Assembly (NCBI GenBank): GCA_905236635.1
Contig: CAJOCJ010000014.1
Location: 1-46,253, forward strand
DNA: 46,253 nucleotides
Reading direction: 5' to 3'
DNA from: an uncultured Bacteroidales bacterium
GTDB taxonomy: Bacteria > Bacteroidota > Bacteroidia > Bacteroidales > F082
In this document: one piece after another, positions 7,570 through 15,862 of the stretch
Position numbering within the stretch: the first letter of the stretch is position 1
Layout: the number at the start of each line of letters is the position of its first letter
The notes under the pieces: model-generated
What the model was told of the DNA's origin: nothing
What the model saw: the letters and a program-made list of their open reading frames with translations, nothing else
Database searches by the model: none
Translations under genes and position numbers: made by a program

Positions 7570-8988
7570 ATGCTTTTCAACTCTATAGAATATGTGATAT
7601 TTCTGCCTATTGTGGTGATGCTGTTTTACTTGCTGCCACACAGTTTCCGCTGGATGATGCTCCTCGTCGCCAGCTGCACGTTCTATATGTGGTTTGTGCC
7701 GAAATACATCCTGATACTTCTCATCACGATAATAGTGGATTATTCGGCAGGCATTTTGATGGAGAAACATGCCGACAATCACAAAATCAAGAAGCGTTAT
7801 CTGGTGATAAGCATCGTCTCGACATGTCTGGTACTCTTCATCTTCAAATATCTGGGATTTGTCAACGACAACCTTATTTTGTTATGCAAGTCGCTGAACA
7901 TCAAATATAACACTGTGATTCACCTGATATTGCCTATAGGTTTGTCGTTCCACACTTTCCAAAGCATGAGTTATGTGATTGAGGTGTATCGGGGCAACCA
8001 GAAAGCAGAGCGTAACTTCGGTATTTACTCGCTTTATGTGATGTTCTTCCCGCAGCTCGTCACCGGCCCTATCGAGCGTCCAGGCAACCTTCTGCGCCAG
8101 CTCCGCGAAGAAAAAAAGTTTGAATACGACAATATCTCCAAGGGTTTCCGACTGATAATCTTCGGACTATTCATCAAGATGGTGGTGGCCGACAACGTAG
8201 GCGAATATGTCGATATGATTTACGCTGAACCCAGCAAATACAGCTCATGGGACATCATCCTAGGCATGTTTTTCTATTCATTCCAGATATATGGCGACTT
8301 CTTCGGCTACTCGACCATAGCCTTGGGCAGTGCCAAGCTGATGGGATTCGACATCACCGACAACTTCAACACGCCTTATCTGTCGAAGAGCATAGCTGAG
8401 TTCTGGCACCGCTGGCATATCTCGCTATCCACCTGGTTCCGCGACTATGTGTATTTTCCGCTTGGCGGCAGTCGAGTGAAGTTCGGACGCTGGGCATTTA
8501 ACATCATGGTGGTGTTTGTGCTGAGCGGCATATGGCATGGTGCAGCATGGAACTTCCTAATCTGGGGAGCAGCACACGGACTGCTACATATCATAGAGAA
8601 AGCCATCCTCAACCATCTTCCTAAAAGGGAAAACAAAGGAAAACTCGAGAGATTCGTCGTCGATGCCTTCAAAATCGCCAAGACATTCATACTTGTCACG
8701 TTGTTTTGGTCAATGTTTAGAGCTACGAGCTTCGCCAACATCAGTGACCTGTTTACATCGTTGGTCAACAATTTCGGTGTGACCGAGCATCTGCACATCG
8801 ACAGCAGCATCTGGATTTACCTCGGATTGTTCATCCTCTTGGATGTGTTGCTGTTTAACACACGTTTCGACAAATGGTGCGACAATCGTCCTGCCGTTGT
8901 CCGTTGGGCGATCTATTTCGTGTTGATTTTCATGATAATAGCTTGCTCGAGTGTCAATAATTTTCCATTCATCTATTTCCAATTCTGA
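7570..8988 (+). CDS. MBOAT-family O-acyltransferase (AlgI/DltB-like), copy 1
   Basis: This 472-residue polytopic protein has about ten hydrophobic segments. MBOAT signatures are EFWHRWHISLSTWFRDYVYF (His283) and SGIWHGAAWNFLIWGAAHG (His323, the expected catalytic His). The N-terminal NSIEYVIFLPIVVMLFYLLP and the central FPQLVTGPIERP are typical of the AlgI/PatA branch. These enzymes pass an acyl group across the membrane for O-acylation of extracytoplasmic glycans, usually with an SGNH partner, which is the next gene 5 bases downstream. A second MBOAT at 14432-15850 has exactly the same length and the same His positions. The acyl group and glycan are unknown; no DltA or DltC is present to suggest D-alanine. 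Confidence 0.9.
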   Translation: MLFNSIEYVIFLPIVVMLFYLLPHSFRWMMLLVASCTFYMWFVPKYILILLITIIVDYSAGILMEKHADNHKIKKRYLVISIVSTCLVLFIFKYLGFVNDNLILLCKSLNIKYNTVIHLILPIGLSFHTFQSMSYVIEVYRGNQKAERNFGIYSLYVMFFPQLVTGPIERPGNLLRQLREEKKFEYDNISKGFRLIIFGLFIKMVVADNVGEYVDMIYAEPSKYSSWDIILGMFFYSFQIYGDFFGYSTIALGSAKLMGFDITDNFNTPYLSKSIAEFWHRWHISLSTWFRDYVYFPLGGSRVKFGRWAFNIMVVFVLSGIWHGAAWNFLIWGAAHGLLHIIEKAILNHLPKRENKGKLERFVVDAFKIAKTFILVTLFWSMFRATSFANISDLFTSLVNNFGVTEHLHIDSSIWIYLGLFILLDVLLFNTRFDKWCDNRPAVVRWAIYFVLIFMIIACSSVNNFPFIYFQF

Positions 8989-8993
8989 TTGCC

Positions 8994-10007
8994 ATGAAGA
9001 AACTGATATATAAATTCGCACTGCTCGCCGCGCTTCTGGTTCTGATGAATTGGATTTACGGGAAGTTTTTCTATAAGGCCGACCTGCTCAAACATTCTGA
9101 CGAGGTGCAGCTCTCATGGAAAGTTGCCGAAGACAGCTGTGTTATCGTATATACCGGCGAGTCTTCCAATCACACCTATTCTTGGAACGACAAAGACCAA
9201 CGTAAAATCAGTGACTTCATTTTCGACCATTTCCCGGATGTCAAATGCGGCGACATGACAAAAAACGCATCGCATGGCGAGGTCTATTATTATCTTTTGA
9301 AAAGCATCCCGGAAGACTCGCCGGTAAAAACCGTCATAGTCACAATGAACCTGCGTTCGTTTGGCTATGGCTGGATAGAATCGGACCTTGAAACGCCGAT
9401 TCAGAAACAGTTGGTGCTTTTGAAAGATGCCCCACCTCTGTTCAATCGTTTCAGGCTCGCGTTTAAAGATTATGAAATTGTAACAAACGAAGAACGAGGT
9501 GAACGCAGGATGGCACACCGCCATGACGATCCGCTTGTCTTTCCATACGAATTCCCGTATCACACCAATTATGAATGGGATTACGCAACAAACGAAAAAG
9601 GCATTTTGAACGAAGACGGTACAAGAAACAAGGAACTCTCATTCCTCGCAATAACATATATACAAAATTTCGGCTTCCAGATTCATGACGACAACCCGCG
9701 TCTGAAAGATTTCGACAACATCGTCGAGCTTGCGCATCAACGCCATTGGAACTTGATTTTTAATCTATTAGCCGAAAACGTGGAACAGGCTCGAGAACTT
9801 GTCGGTGACGACATAGTGTTCTTGATGAGACAAAACCGCGACTATCTCGTAAATAGATACGGCAATTTGGAAAACGTCACCATCGTTGACAACCTGGAAG
9901 CAGTGCCCGATATCTACTTCAGGGACAGGGATTGGACTACTGAGCATTATACCGAACAAGGACGGCATATCATCGCCGACAATGTCGCTAAAGCCCTTCA
10001 ACCTTAA
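8994..10007 (+). CDS. SGNH-like membrane-anchored partner of MBOAT, copy 1
   Basis: This 337-residue protein has an N-terminal signal anchor (about 5-23) and an extracytoplasmic domain. It has a nucleophile-like VYTGESSNHTYS stretch (53-63) where GDS is expected, and a C-terminal block with Asp313 and His318 (DWTTEHYTEQGRHI), like the D-x-x-H end of DltD/SGNH hydrolases. This suggests the periplasmic half of an O-acylation pair with the preceding MBOAT. The nucleophile motif is degenerate (GESS), so catalysis is not assured. The last 20 bases overlap the 3' end of the convergent LtaS-like gene. Confidence is good for the coding region and moderate for the family. Confidence 0.65.
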   Translation: MKKLIYKFALLAALLVLMNWIYGKFFYKADLLKHSDEVQLSWKVAEDSCVIVYTGESSNHTYSWNDKDQRKISDFIFDHFPDVKCGDMTKNASHGEVYYYLLKSIPEDSPVKTVIVTMNLRSFGYGWIESDLETPIQKQLVLLKDAPPLFNRFRLAFKDYEIVTNEERGERRMAHRHDDPLVFPYEFPYHTNYEWDYATNEKGILNEDGTRNKELSFLAITYIQNFGFQIHDDNPRLKDFDNIVELAHQRHWNLIFNLLAENVEQARELVGDDIVFLMRQNRDYLVNRYGNLENVTIVDNLEAVPDIYFRDRDWTTEHYTEQGRHIIADNVAKALQP

Positions 10008-12429
10008 TCTTCAAGTCCTTATATTCGATATCAAGCTTGTCTTTTGAAAATATCATGATTTGCATCGGCAAATCAACAATCTCTTTGTTTATCATGAATA
10101 ACGTGGTCTTTGCCCTGAACGTCCGATAACCGTCAGCAGCATCAGAGCTCATCTCCGAAAAGCGGAATGACTTGTATAAAACAGAATAGCCCTTGCGATC
10201 ATTTATTTTAAAAACAACAAATGTCTCATTTGGATTAACATCATTTTTAAACTTGTAATCGAATGACATGTTGATATAAAGCTTCTCATAGTTTCGGGAA
10301 AAAACCACAGGTTGTTCAATGACAATATTGCCATAATCATCAGAAGTCCTGTCAAAATGATTGTTATACACCGATTCCAACAAAACCTCCAGTCCGTCCG
10401 GCTTCTTGACAAGAAAATCATTTCTCGTCACATATCTGTCAATAGCCTTATATTGTTGCAGATACTCTCCAAGCTGATTTTTGATGGAGTCGTCAAAAAT
10501 CTCAATGGCATGAAGTGTGGTATCAACGACATAAACACGGTCTCGATCAATCATATAATTACCATGCAGATACTGGTCAACATCCCTGTTATTGCGCATA
10601 AATGCTACCGACTGGTTGTTGTTGTACACAGTTGAGGTGTCGAGTGATGTGCCAAGCCAATGACATTCGTCATCCACATGATAATCATAGTTGTTATGCA
10701 GATAGGCATCGATTGTCGGAGCTATATCGTGATGCGTGACCACTCCTTTGAATGTCTTAGGTTGTTTTATCAGCGGCGAATAGATTATGAGCGGCACATT
10801 ATACACCAGCAGAGGGCTTTTATTGACATAAACACACCCTGTGCGATGGTCACCGACAATGACAAAAATGGTGTTTTCAAACTCTGGCAGTGTCTTATAA
10901 TAATCCATGAGATGTCTTATGCTCTCGTCAGCATACAGATATGTGGCATACATATAGTCATTTGCTGTCACATATTCTTTCTCTCTCGGTCCGAATTCCC
11001 GTGTCTCTGAGAGCATCTTCTTCACTTTATTGATATACGGCTCCTGACCTTTGAAATAGAAGGGTTCATGTGTCGACAAAGTGATATAGATATCGGTATT
11101 CGGGCGGTTACGTGCCACCGTGTCACGATGCTTGATGGCTGCATCGAACATATCCTTGTCGTACATGCCCCACGAATGGTTTTCAAGCATCTCTTCCTTA
11201 TTTCCCTGATCGAAATCGGCTTCTTTAGGATCCATCAGATAACTCACTCCGTTGGCTTCGAAATAAGTGTCTTGTCCGTCAAAAGCGGCATTTCCGCCGT
11301 AATAAAACGACAGTGAATAACCGTTTTTCGACATGTCTTTGAGTATAGAGTTATGGTCTGGAATAGGCCACCAGACACGAGCGAAGCCCAATTTGTCGTA
11401 AGGTGCCGATGAGAAAACATTGGGCACCACCCCGAAAGTGCGTTCTGCCAGCGAGAGGCAACATGGCCAGTATAATCCATTCTGTTTCAGGCTGTCAAGG
11501 AATGGGGTGAACGACATCTTAGGATCAGACGAACTCAGGCGTTGTCCAAGACTTTCCACTATGATAAACACGAAATCAGGTGCCTTGCCGTCGGACGTCT
11601 TGTTGAGAAACTCTCCCAAAACGTCAGGGTCGTCGTTGGCGCGTAAAAATGGATAATGAATGTCCACGTAATGAAATTTCGGAAACCGGCTCTGATATTC
11701 CACCGCATCTTTTAAGATATTCTCATCATACGCACTAAAGTCATCGATCTGATTTAGCTTCTTATAATCACTGAAATCGTTTATCGTGAAGGCTATCTGA
11801 TTCACCGCCAACGTATAATCCTGATGTGATGAATAACATTTTTCATTGGATATCAGCGATTTGAAATTAAAAATCAAAGCAAAAAGGACGGCCACAACAG
11901 TATATGATACCGCCAGCCATGTCTTTATCTGCACTTTGCGATCCCATAAACGGAGAAACAGCACATAGACAAAAACCGCAGCAATAACCCCGACAAACGG
12001 CAATAATGAAAATTTGACAGATGATATGACGATGTTATATAATTCCTCAGGCGAATATATGAAAAACACGTGGTCAAGAGGTTGTGTCACATTGGCATAA
12101 TAGCCCATCAGACAGCAGTAAACGACCACATAAATGGTGACAAACGCCATGGAAAGCACTTTCGTCGTTTTAGGCAGCAGCCAATTGAGTATCAGGAATG
12201 GAATCAGCACGACAGCACCGGTAAAAAGCACCAGAGCCACATCGAAATACACTCCTGAAAGGATAATCCAAAATGCCGACCATTCGATGTTTCCGACACT
12301 CTTAAGGATGACAAAGAAAGCTATACGCAAAAACACAGTCAAGGCCAGCCACAACAGACCGTACTTGGCAAAAGCCTTAAGCCCCTCGCCTACCTTTTCC
12401 AAGATATTCCCATAACTCAATTTGTTCAT
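9988..12429 (-). CDS. LtaS/MdoB-like membrane phosphotransferase (alkaline-phosphatase fold), copy A
   Basis: This 813-residue protein has about five transmembrane helices in residues 22-190, then an extracytoplasmic alkaline-phosphatase/sulfatase-fold domain. Visible active-site elements are VESLG (Glu292), ERTFG with Thr331 as the likely nucleophile, STHEPF (His454) and VGDHRTG (Asp527, His528). These match the LtaS/OpgB/EptA superfamily, which moves phosphoglycerol or phosphoethanolamine from phospholipid to a glycan or lipid. The C-terminal 230 residues are an extra, mostly beta-predicted region. It follows the GH16-like lipoprotein gene by 6 bases, so the two are probably co-transcribed. 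A hydrolase role cannot be excluded. Confidence 0.85.
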   Translation of the reverse strand: MNKLSYGNILEKVGEGLKAFAKYGLLWLALTVFLRIAFFVILKSVGNIEWSAFWIILSGVYFDVALVLFTGAVVLIPFLILNWLLPKTTKVLSMAFVTIYVVVYCCLMGYYANVTQPLDHVFFIYSPEELYNIVISSVKFSLLPFVGVIAAVFVYVLFLRLWDRKVQIKTWLAVSYTVVAVLFALIFNFKSLISNEKCYSSHQDYTLAVNQIAFTINDFSDYKKLNQIDDFSAYDENILKDAVEYQSRFPKFHYVDIHYPFLRANDDPDVLGEFLNKTSDGKAPDFVFIIVESLGQRLSSSDPKMSFTPFLDSLKQNGLYWPCCLSLAERTFGVVPNVFSSAPYDKLGFARVWWPIPDHNSILKDMSKNGYSLSFYYGGNAAFDGQDTYFEANGVSYLMDPKEADFDQGNKEEMLENHSWGMYDKDMFDAAIKHRDTVARNRPNTDIYITLSTHEPFYFKGQEPYINKVKKMLSETREFGPREKEYVTANDYMYATYLYADESIRHLMDYYKTLPEFENTIFVIVGDHRTGCVYVNKSPLLVYNVPLIIYSPLIKQPKTFKGVVTHHDIAPTIDAYLHNNYDYHVDDECHWLGTSLDTSTVYNNNQSVAFMRNNRDVDQYLHGNYMIDRDRVYVVDTTLHAIEIFDDSIKNQLGEYLQQYKAIDRYVTRNDFLVKKPDGLEVLLESVYNNHFDRTSDDYGNIVIEQPVVFSRNYEKLYINMSFDYKFKNDVNPNETFVVFKINDRKGYSVLYKSFRFSEMSSDAADGYRTFRAKTTLFMINKEIVDLPMQIMIFSKDKLDIEYKDLKIKVEGL

Positions 12430-12435
12430 AACAGA

Positions 12436-14364
12436 CTATTCTATGACAATTTCAAAAACCTTTCCTTCGATATCGGATTTGTTATATGGTATCAGCCCCT
12501 GCCAAAACACTACCGGAGGCCACCATTCCGAATAATGATACTCCTGGGTTACTATGCACAACATCTGATTGTTAGGGATGCTAGTGTATTCATCATTCAT
12601 ATAGCCGACCACCTGCATATTATCGGGAGACGGACCAACGCGCCATATAATCTCAGTCGGGCGCCATTCAATCTCATAATAGTAATAATCCTCCTTGAAA
12701 ATATCGTTAGATATTGGCGTTTTTGATGTCAGGGCTTTGTACAGTTCATTCCAACGGGCAGCTTTATAGGTGACTCCGTCATATGTGATTTCGGTTATCC
12801 CTGATTTGAATTTTTTCGGGTCACGACATGCCAAATCCCAGTTCGTACTGCAGAACATGACATCATTGTTTTGTCTTTCCTTTTCCAATATCGGGTCGTC
12901 TTCTTTTATCTTTCTATTTTCAGGCCAAAATGGAGCGGCTTTAACAATCTCTATATCAATCTCCGAATAAAAATTATCCTGTTTTCTCTCCGGGTTTGGT
13001 GAGTCATCGCCTTTATCAATATATCCCGACTCGCTTCTGCGTCTTAAATTCCAGTCATGATTGTTCTGATAAATAAGCCAAAAAGCATTAGTCAGGCCGT
13101 TCCACATGTGATCGTCGTTCAGCATGACCGGAAACTTGATCTTTCCGCGGAATTTGCCATAAGTGAAGCCGACACGTGTCCTGATACCAGTCGATTCTTT
13201 TCTCAAATTCTTGATATCATCATTTCCAGGATTCACCAGAACGATACTGTTGTCGCTACTGTCAACCCTTACTGTCTCACCCGGAATTTCATTTACAAAA
13301 GGATAATCATAAATAAGCTGTGTGCTGTCAAAATGGTGCTTGTTGGCTTCATACTGTGCACGCGTATAGGGTTTGTTATCACTCACCACGTCTTGAATCA
13401 CCGGTATGTTGCGCAACGTATATTGATGGCTGACATCGCTGAAAAACTGTTCAAATAGCGCCTCCGAATAAAGCTTATGCGACCTCTGTGATGCCGTGTC
13501 GTCCAAATACAAGCCATATTCAGGAGTAAGAATTGCTCTCGTCTTTAAAACCCTGTCACTCACCACCACACTGACACCATCTATATTATTGTTTGCAAAA
13601 AACGAATATGGATTCACAAACTTGCCATTTTCATCTGTACATCCAATATTTTTGATGTATTCCGGGATTTTTTCTAAAGCGTTTTTGTCGCAAACGACCA
13701 GCATGAACGAATAGCAGCCGACACGCGGATTACGTTTCCAACGGTTATTGAACTCGCCATCTTCAATAGCCTCTCTTATCATCCAGATGGCGTCAAGATA
13801 CATCTGCCTCTCAACTGTAACTTTGTTATAAGCGGCTTTCTCAACAATCGAATTATACCAATCCTTCTCCCTTCGCATTGCCGCCAAAATCTTGCCAATT
13901 CGCCTGTCGTTAAACTGGTTTTCGGTTATGTCCTCGCCATAATATTTCCTTTCATCACGCGGATTTCCAACAATTCTGACAGTATCATACACCAAACCCG
14001 TCGATGTTATATGTTTAAATCCGATACTTACATCCTCCCAACTGCCGTAAAAATTCTCACTATTCAACTCATTGTCATTGCCAAACTTATAACTCTCATT
14101 TTGATAGAAGATCTTGTAATACAATCCTTTCTTCCCATTAAAACAAAACACGAAACCGCCATCATCGCACTGCCTCTCCGACGGTATCACAATGCCTTGG
14201 TTCACAACATTTTTCATGTCCATATCAAGTAACACTGTGTCGCCTTCGGCAAAATTCACCATCGGGTTGAAGTCCAGGTCGGCAATATTGACATTATTAT
14301 CATTGCATGCCATCATTGCCAAAAGCAAAAACGGTAATACAATATTTCTGATATAACATTTCAT
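12436..14364 (-). CDS. Lipoprotein with C-terminal GH16-like glycanase domain
   Basis: This 642-residue protein has a lipoprotein signal ending LLAMMAC (Cys20). Residues about 400-642 look like a GH16 concanavalin-type domain: YGKFRGKIKFP, NAFWLIYQNNHDW, the catalytic-type motif EIDIE (468-472), and YEIEWRPTEIIWRVG. GH16 enzymes cut beta-1,3/1,4-glucans, galactans and related polymers. The first 380 residues are unassigned. Residues 156-200 (WYNSIVEKA within a helical stretch) closely resemble the C-terminus of the SGNH protein at 15863-17245. It heads a two-gene run with LtaS-like copy A and is transcribed divergently from the second MBOAT gene. The real substrate may be the glycan modified by its neighbours. 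Confidence 0.6.
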   Translation of the reverse strand: MKCYIRNIVLPFLLLAMMACNDNNVNIADLDFNPMVNFAEGDTVLLDMDMKNVVNQGIVIPSERQCDDGGFVFCFNGKKGLYYKIFYQNESYKFGNDNELNSENFYGSWEDVSIGFKHITSTGLVYDTVRIVGNPRDERKYYGEDITENQFNDRRIGKILAAMRREKDWYNSIVEKAAYNKVTVERQMYLDAIWMIREAIEDGEFNNRWKRNPRVGCYSFMLVVCDKNALEKIPEYIKNIGCTDENGKFVNPYSFFANNNIDGVSVVVSDRVLKTRAILTPEYGLYLDDTASQRSHKLYSEALFEQFFSDVSHQYTLRNIPVIQDVVSDNKPYTRAQYEANKHHFDSTQLIYDYPFVNEIPGETVRVDSSDNSIVLVNPGNDDIKNLRKESTGIRTRVGFTYGKFRGKIKFPVMLNDDHMWNGLTNAFWLIYQNNHDWNLRRRSESGYIDKGDDSPNPERKQDNFYSEIDIEIVKAAPFWPENRKIKEDDPILEKERQNNDVMFCSTNWDLACRDPKKFKSGITEITYDGVTYKAARWNELYKALTSKTPISNDIFKEDYYYYEIEWRPTEIIWRVGPSPDNMQVVGYMNDEYTSIPNNQMLCIVTQEYHYSEWWPPVVFWQGLIPYNKSDIEGKVFEIVIE

Positions 14365-14382
14365 CCTCGTATTAGTTAATTA

Positions 14383-14414
14383 TTTGCAAAAGTACAAAAA
14401 AATATCTAATTTTG
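14383..14414 (+). promoter_or_regulatory. Bacteroides-type promoter of the second MBOAT gene
   Basis: TTTG at 14383-14386 and TAATTTTG at 14407-14414 are 20 bases apart, matching the known -33/-7 spacing. The MBOAT ATG at 14432 is 17 bases beyond. A potential TTG start at 14384 lies inside the -33 box and is therefore discounted. Confidence 0.7.
14387..14394 (-). promoter_or_regulatory. -7 promoter element of the GH16-lipoprotein/LtaS-like run
   Basis: TACTTTTG on the - strand matches TAnnTTTG, 22 bases before the ATG at 14364. It lies between the -33 and -7 elements of the opposite MBOAT promoter. Confidence 0.45.
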
Positions 14415-14431
14415 CATCATATTTAATTAAA

Positions 14432-15850
14432 ATGGTTTTCAGTAGCAACGTCTTTTTGGTGTTCTTTTTGCCGGCATTCCTGATATGCTATTTTATCAGT
14501 CCGAAAAGCTGGCGAAACATAGTGCTATTGTTGTTTTCCATCATATTCTATGCCTACGGAGCGCCGGAATTCGTCCTATATCTTCTCGGTTCGACAATAA
14601 TCAATTTCTATCTTGTCAAATTGATGCATAAAACCGGAAGCCAACGGCTCAAGAAGCTTTATTGTGGCCTGGCAATAGCCGTCAGCCTCGGCCTTCTGGT
14701 CTATTTCAAATACGCCAATTTCTTTGCTGACAACTTCAACGCCATACTAGGTGCGATAGGGTTGCATTCGTTTACGTTCACGAGAATACTGCTTCCAATA
14801 GGCATATCTTTCTTCACTTTCCAATCGATAACGTACATCATTGACACCTACCGGGGCAACAATGAACCGATGTCGCGTCTCACCGACTATATGCTTTACA
14901 TCATCATGTTTCCTCAGCTCATTGCCGGACCTATCGTGCGTTACTGTGACATCGAGGGCGAGATACGCCAACGCGACTACCGCTGGTCGGAGTGTCTGCA
15001 AGGCTTCTATCGTTTCATAATAGGTCTGTCAAAGAAAATTCTCATTGCCGATGTCATTGGCGCTCAAGTGGATACGCTGCTCGGTGGCGATTTGAGCCTC
15101 ATGAATAGCGGCACTGCATGGATTACAATAACAGCTTACACCATGCAACTCTATTTTGACTTCTCGGGCTATTCCGACATGGCCATCGGACTGGGTAAGA
15201 TCATGGGGTTCCACTTCCCCGAGAACTTCGACAATCCATATAACTCCGCAAGTATCACCGAGTTCTGGCGTCGTTGGCACATCACTCTTGGATCGTTCAT
15301 GCGCAACTATTTGTATATCCCTCTCGGAGGCAACCGCTGTTCCAAATCGAGGATGTACCTTAACCTCTGGGTGGTGTTCCTGCTCTCGGGTTTCTGGCAT
15401 GGCGCCAATTGGAACTTTATCATCTGGGGTGCTTACCATGGAATATGGCTCGTATTGGAACGCATAGGCTTAAAAAAGTTTTACGAGAAAATCGGCAAGG
15501 CGCCGAGCGTTGTCATCACTTTCATAATAACAATGGTGGGTTGGGCTATCTTCCGAATTGAAAACCTCCACGATGTGTGGACATTCATTTCGCGCCTGTT
15601 CGCTTTTGATTTCCAATCGTTCACATGGTCTTCCGGCGCACAGTTCTACACCACGCTCATCGCAGCCTTGGCGTTTGCATTCGTTGGACTGCTCCCGTTC
15701 GGCAAAAAGCTGATAAACTTCACCTTTTACACCGATTACTCTATAAAACAACATCTTGTGGCATGGCCGATAGCAATATTCATGCTGCTTGTCTGCCTTG
15801 GCGCTCTCAACTCAGCCGGCTTCAGCCCGTTCATATATTTCAGGTTTTAA
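14432..15850 (+). CDS. MBOAT-family O-acyltransferase (AlgI/DltB-like), copy 2
   Basis: This 472-residue polytopic protein has EFWRRWHITLGSFMRNYLYI (His283) and SGFWHGANWNFIIWGAYHG (His323), plus MFPQLIAGPIVRY. These align position for position with copy 1 at 7570-8988. The start chosen is ATG 14432, because an upstream in-frame TTG falls inside the promoter. It is the first gene of a two-gene run with an SGNH-type partner 12 bases downstream. The expected role is moving acyl groups, probably acetyl, to the periplasmic face for glycan O-acylation. The two copies differ clearly in sequence, so they may serve different glycans or positions. Confidence 0.92.
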   Translation: MVFSSNVFLVFFLPAFLICYFISPKSWRNIVLLLFSIIFYAYGAPEFVLYLLGSTIINFYLVKLMHKTGSQRLKKLYCGLAIAVSLGLLVYFKYANFFADNFNAILGAIGLHSFTFTRILLPIGISFFTFQSITYIIDTYRGNNEPMSRLTDYMLYIIMFPQLIAGPIVRYCDIEGEIRQRDYRWSECLQGFYRFIIGLSKKILIADVIGAQVDTLLGGDLSLMNSGTAWITITAYTMQLYFDFSGYSDMAIGLGKIMGFHFPENFDNPYNSASITEFWRRWHITLGSFMRNYLYIPLGGNRCSKSRMYLNLWVVFLLSGFWHGANWNFIIWGAYHGIWLVLERIGLKKFYEKIGKAPSVVITFIITMVGWAIFRIENLHDVWTFISRLFAFDFQSFTWSSGAQFYTTLIAALAFAFVGLLPFGKKLINFTFYTDYSIKQHLVAWPIAIFMLLVCLGALNSAGFSPFIYFRF

Positions 15851-15862
15851 TGTCTCGATGTC

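Noticed and set aside
9988..12429. Calling the LtaS-like proteins true arylsulfatases
   Set aside because: There is no C/S-x-P-x-R formylglycine signature, and they carry an N-terminal multi-helix membrane domain as in LtaS/MdoB.
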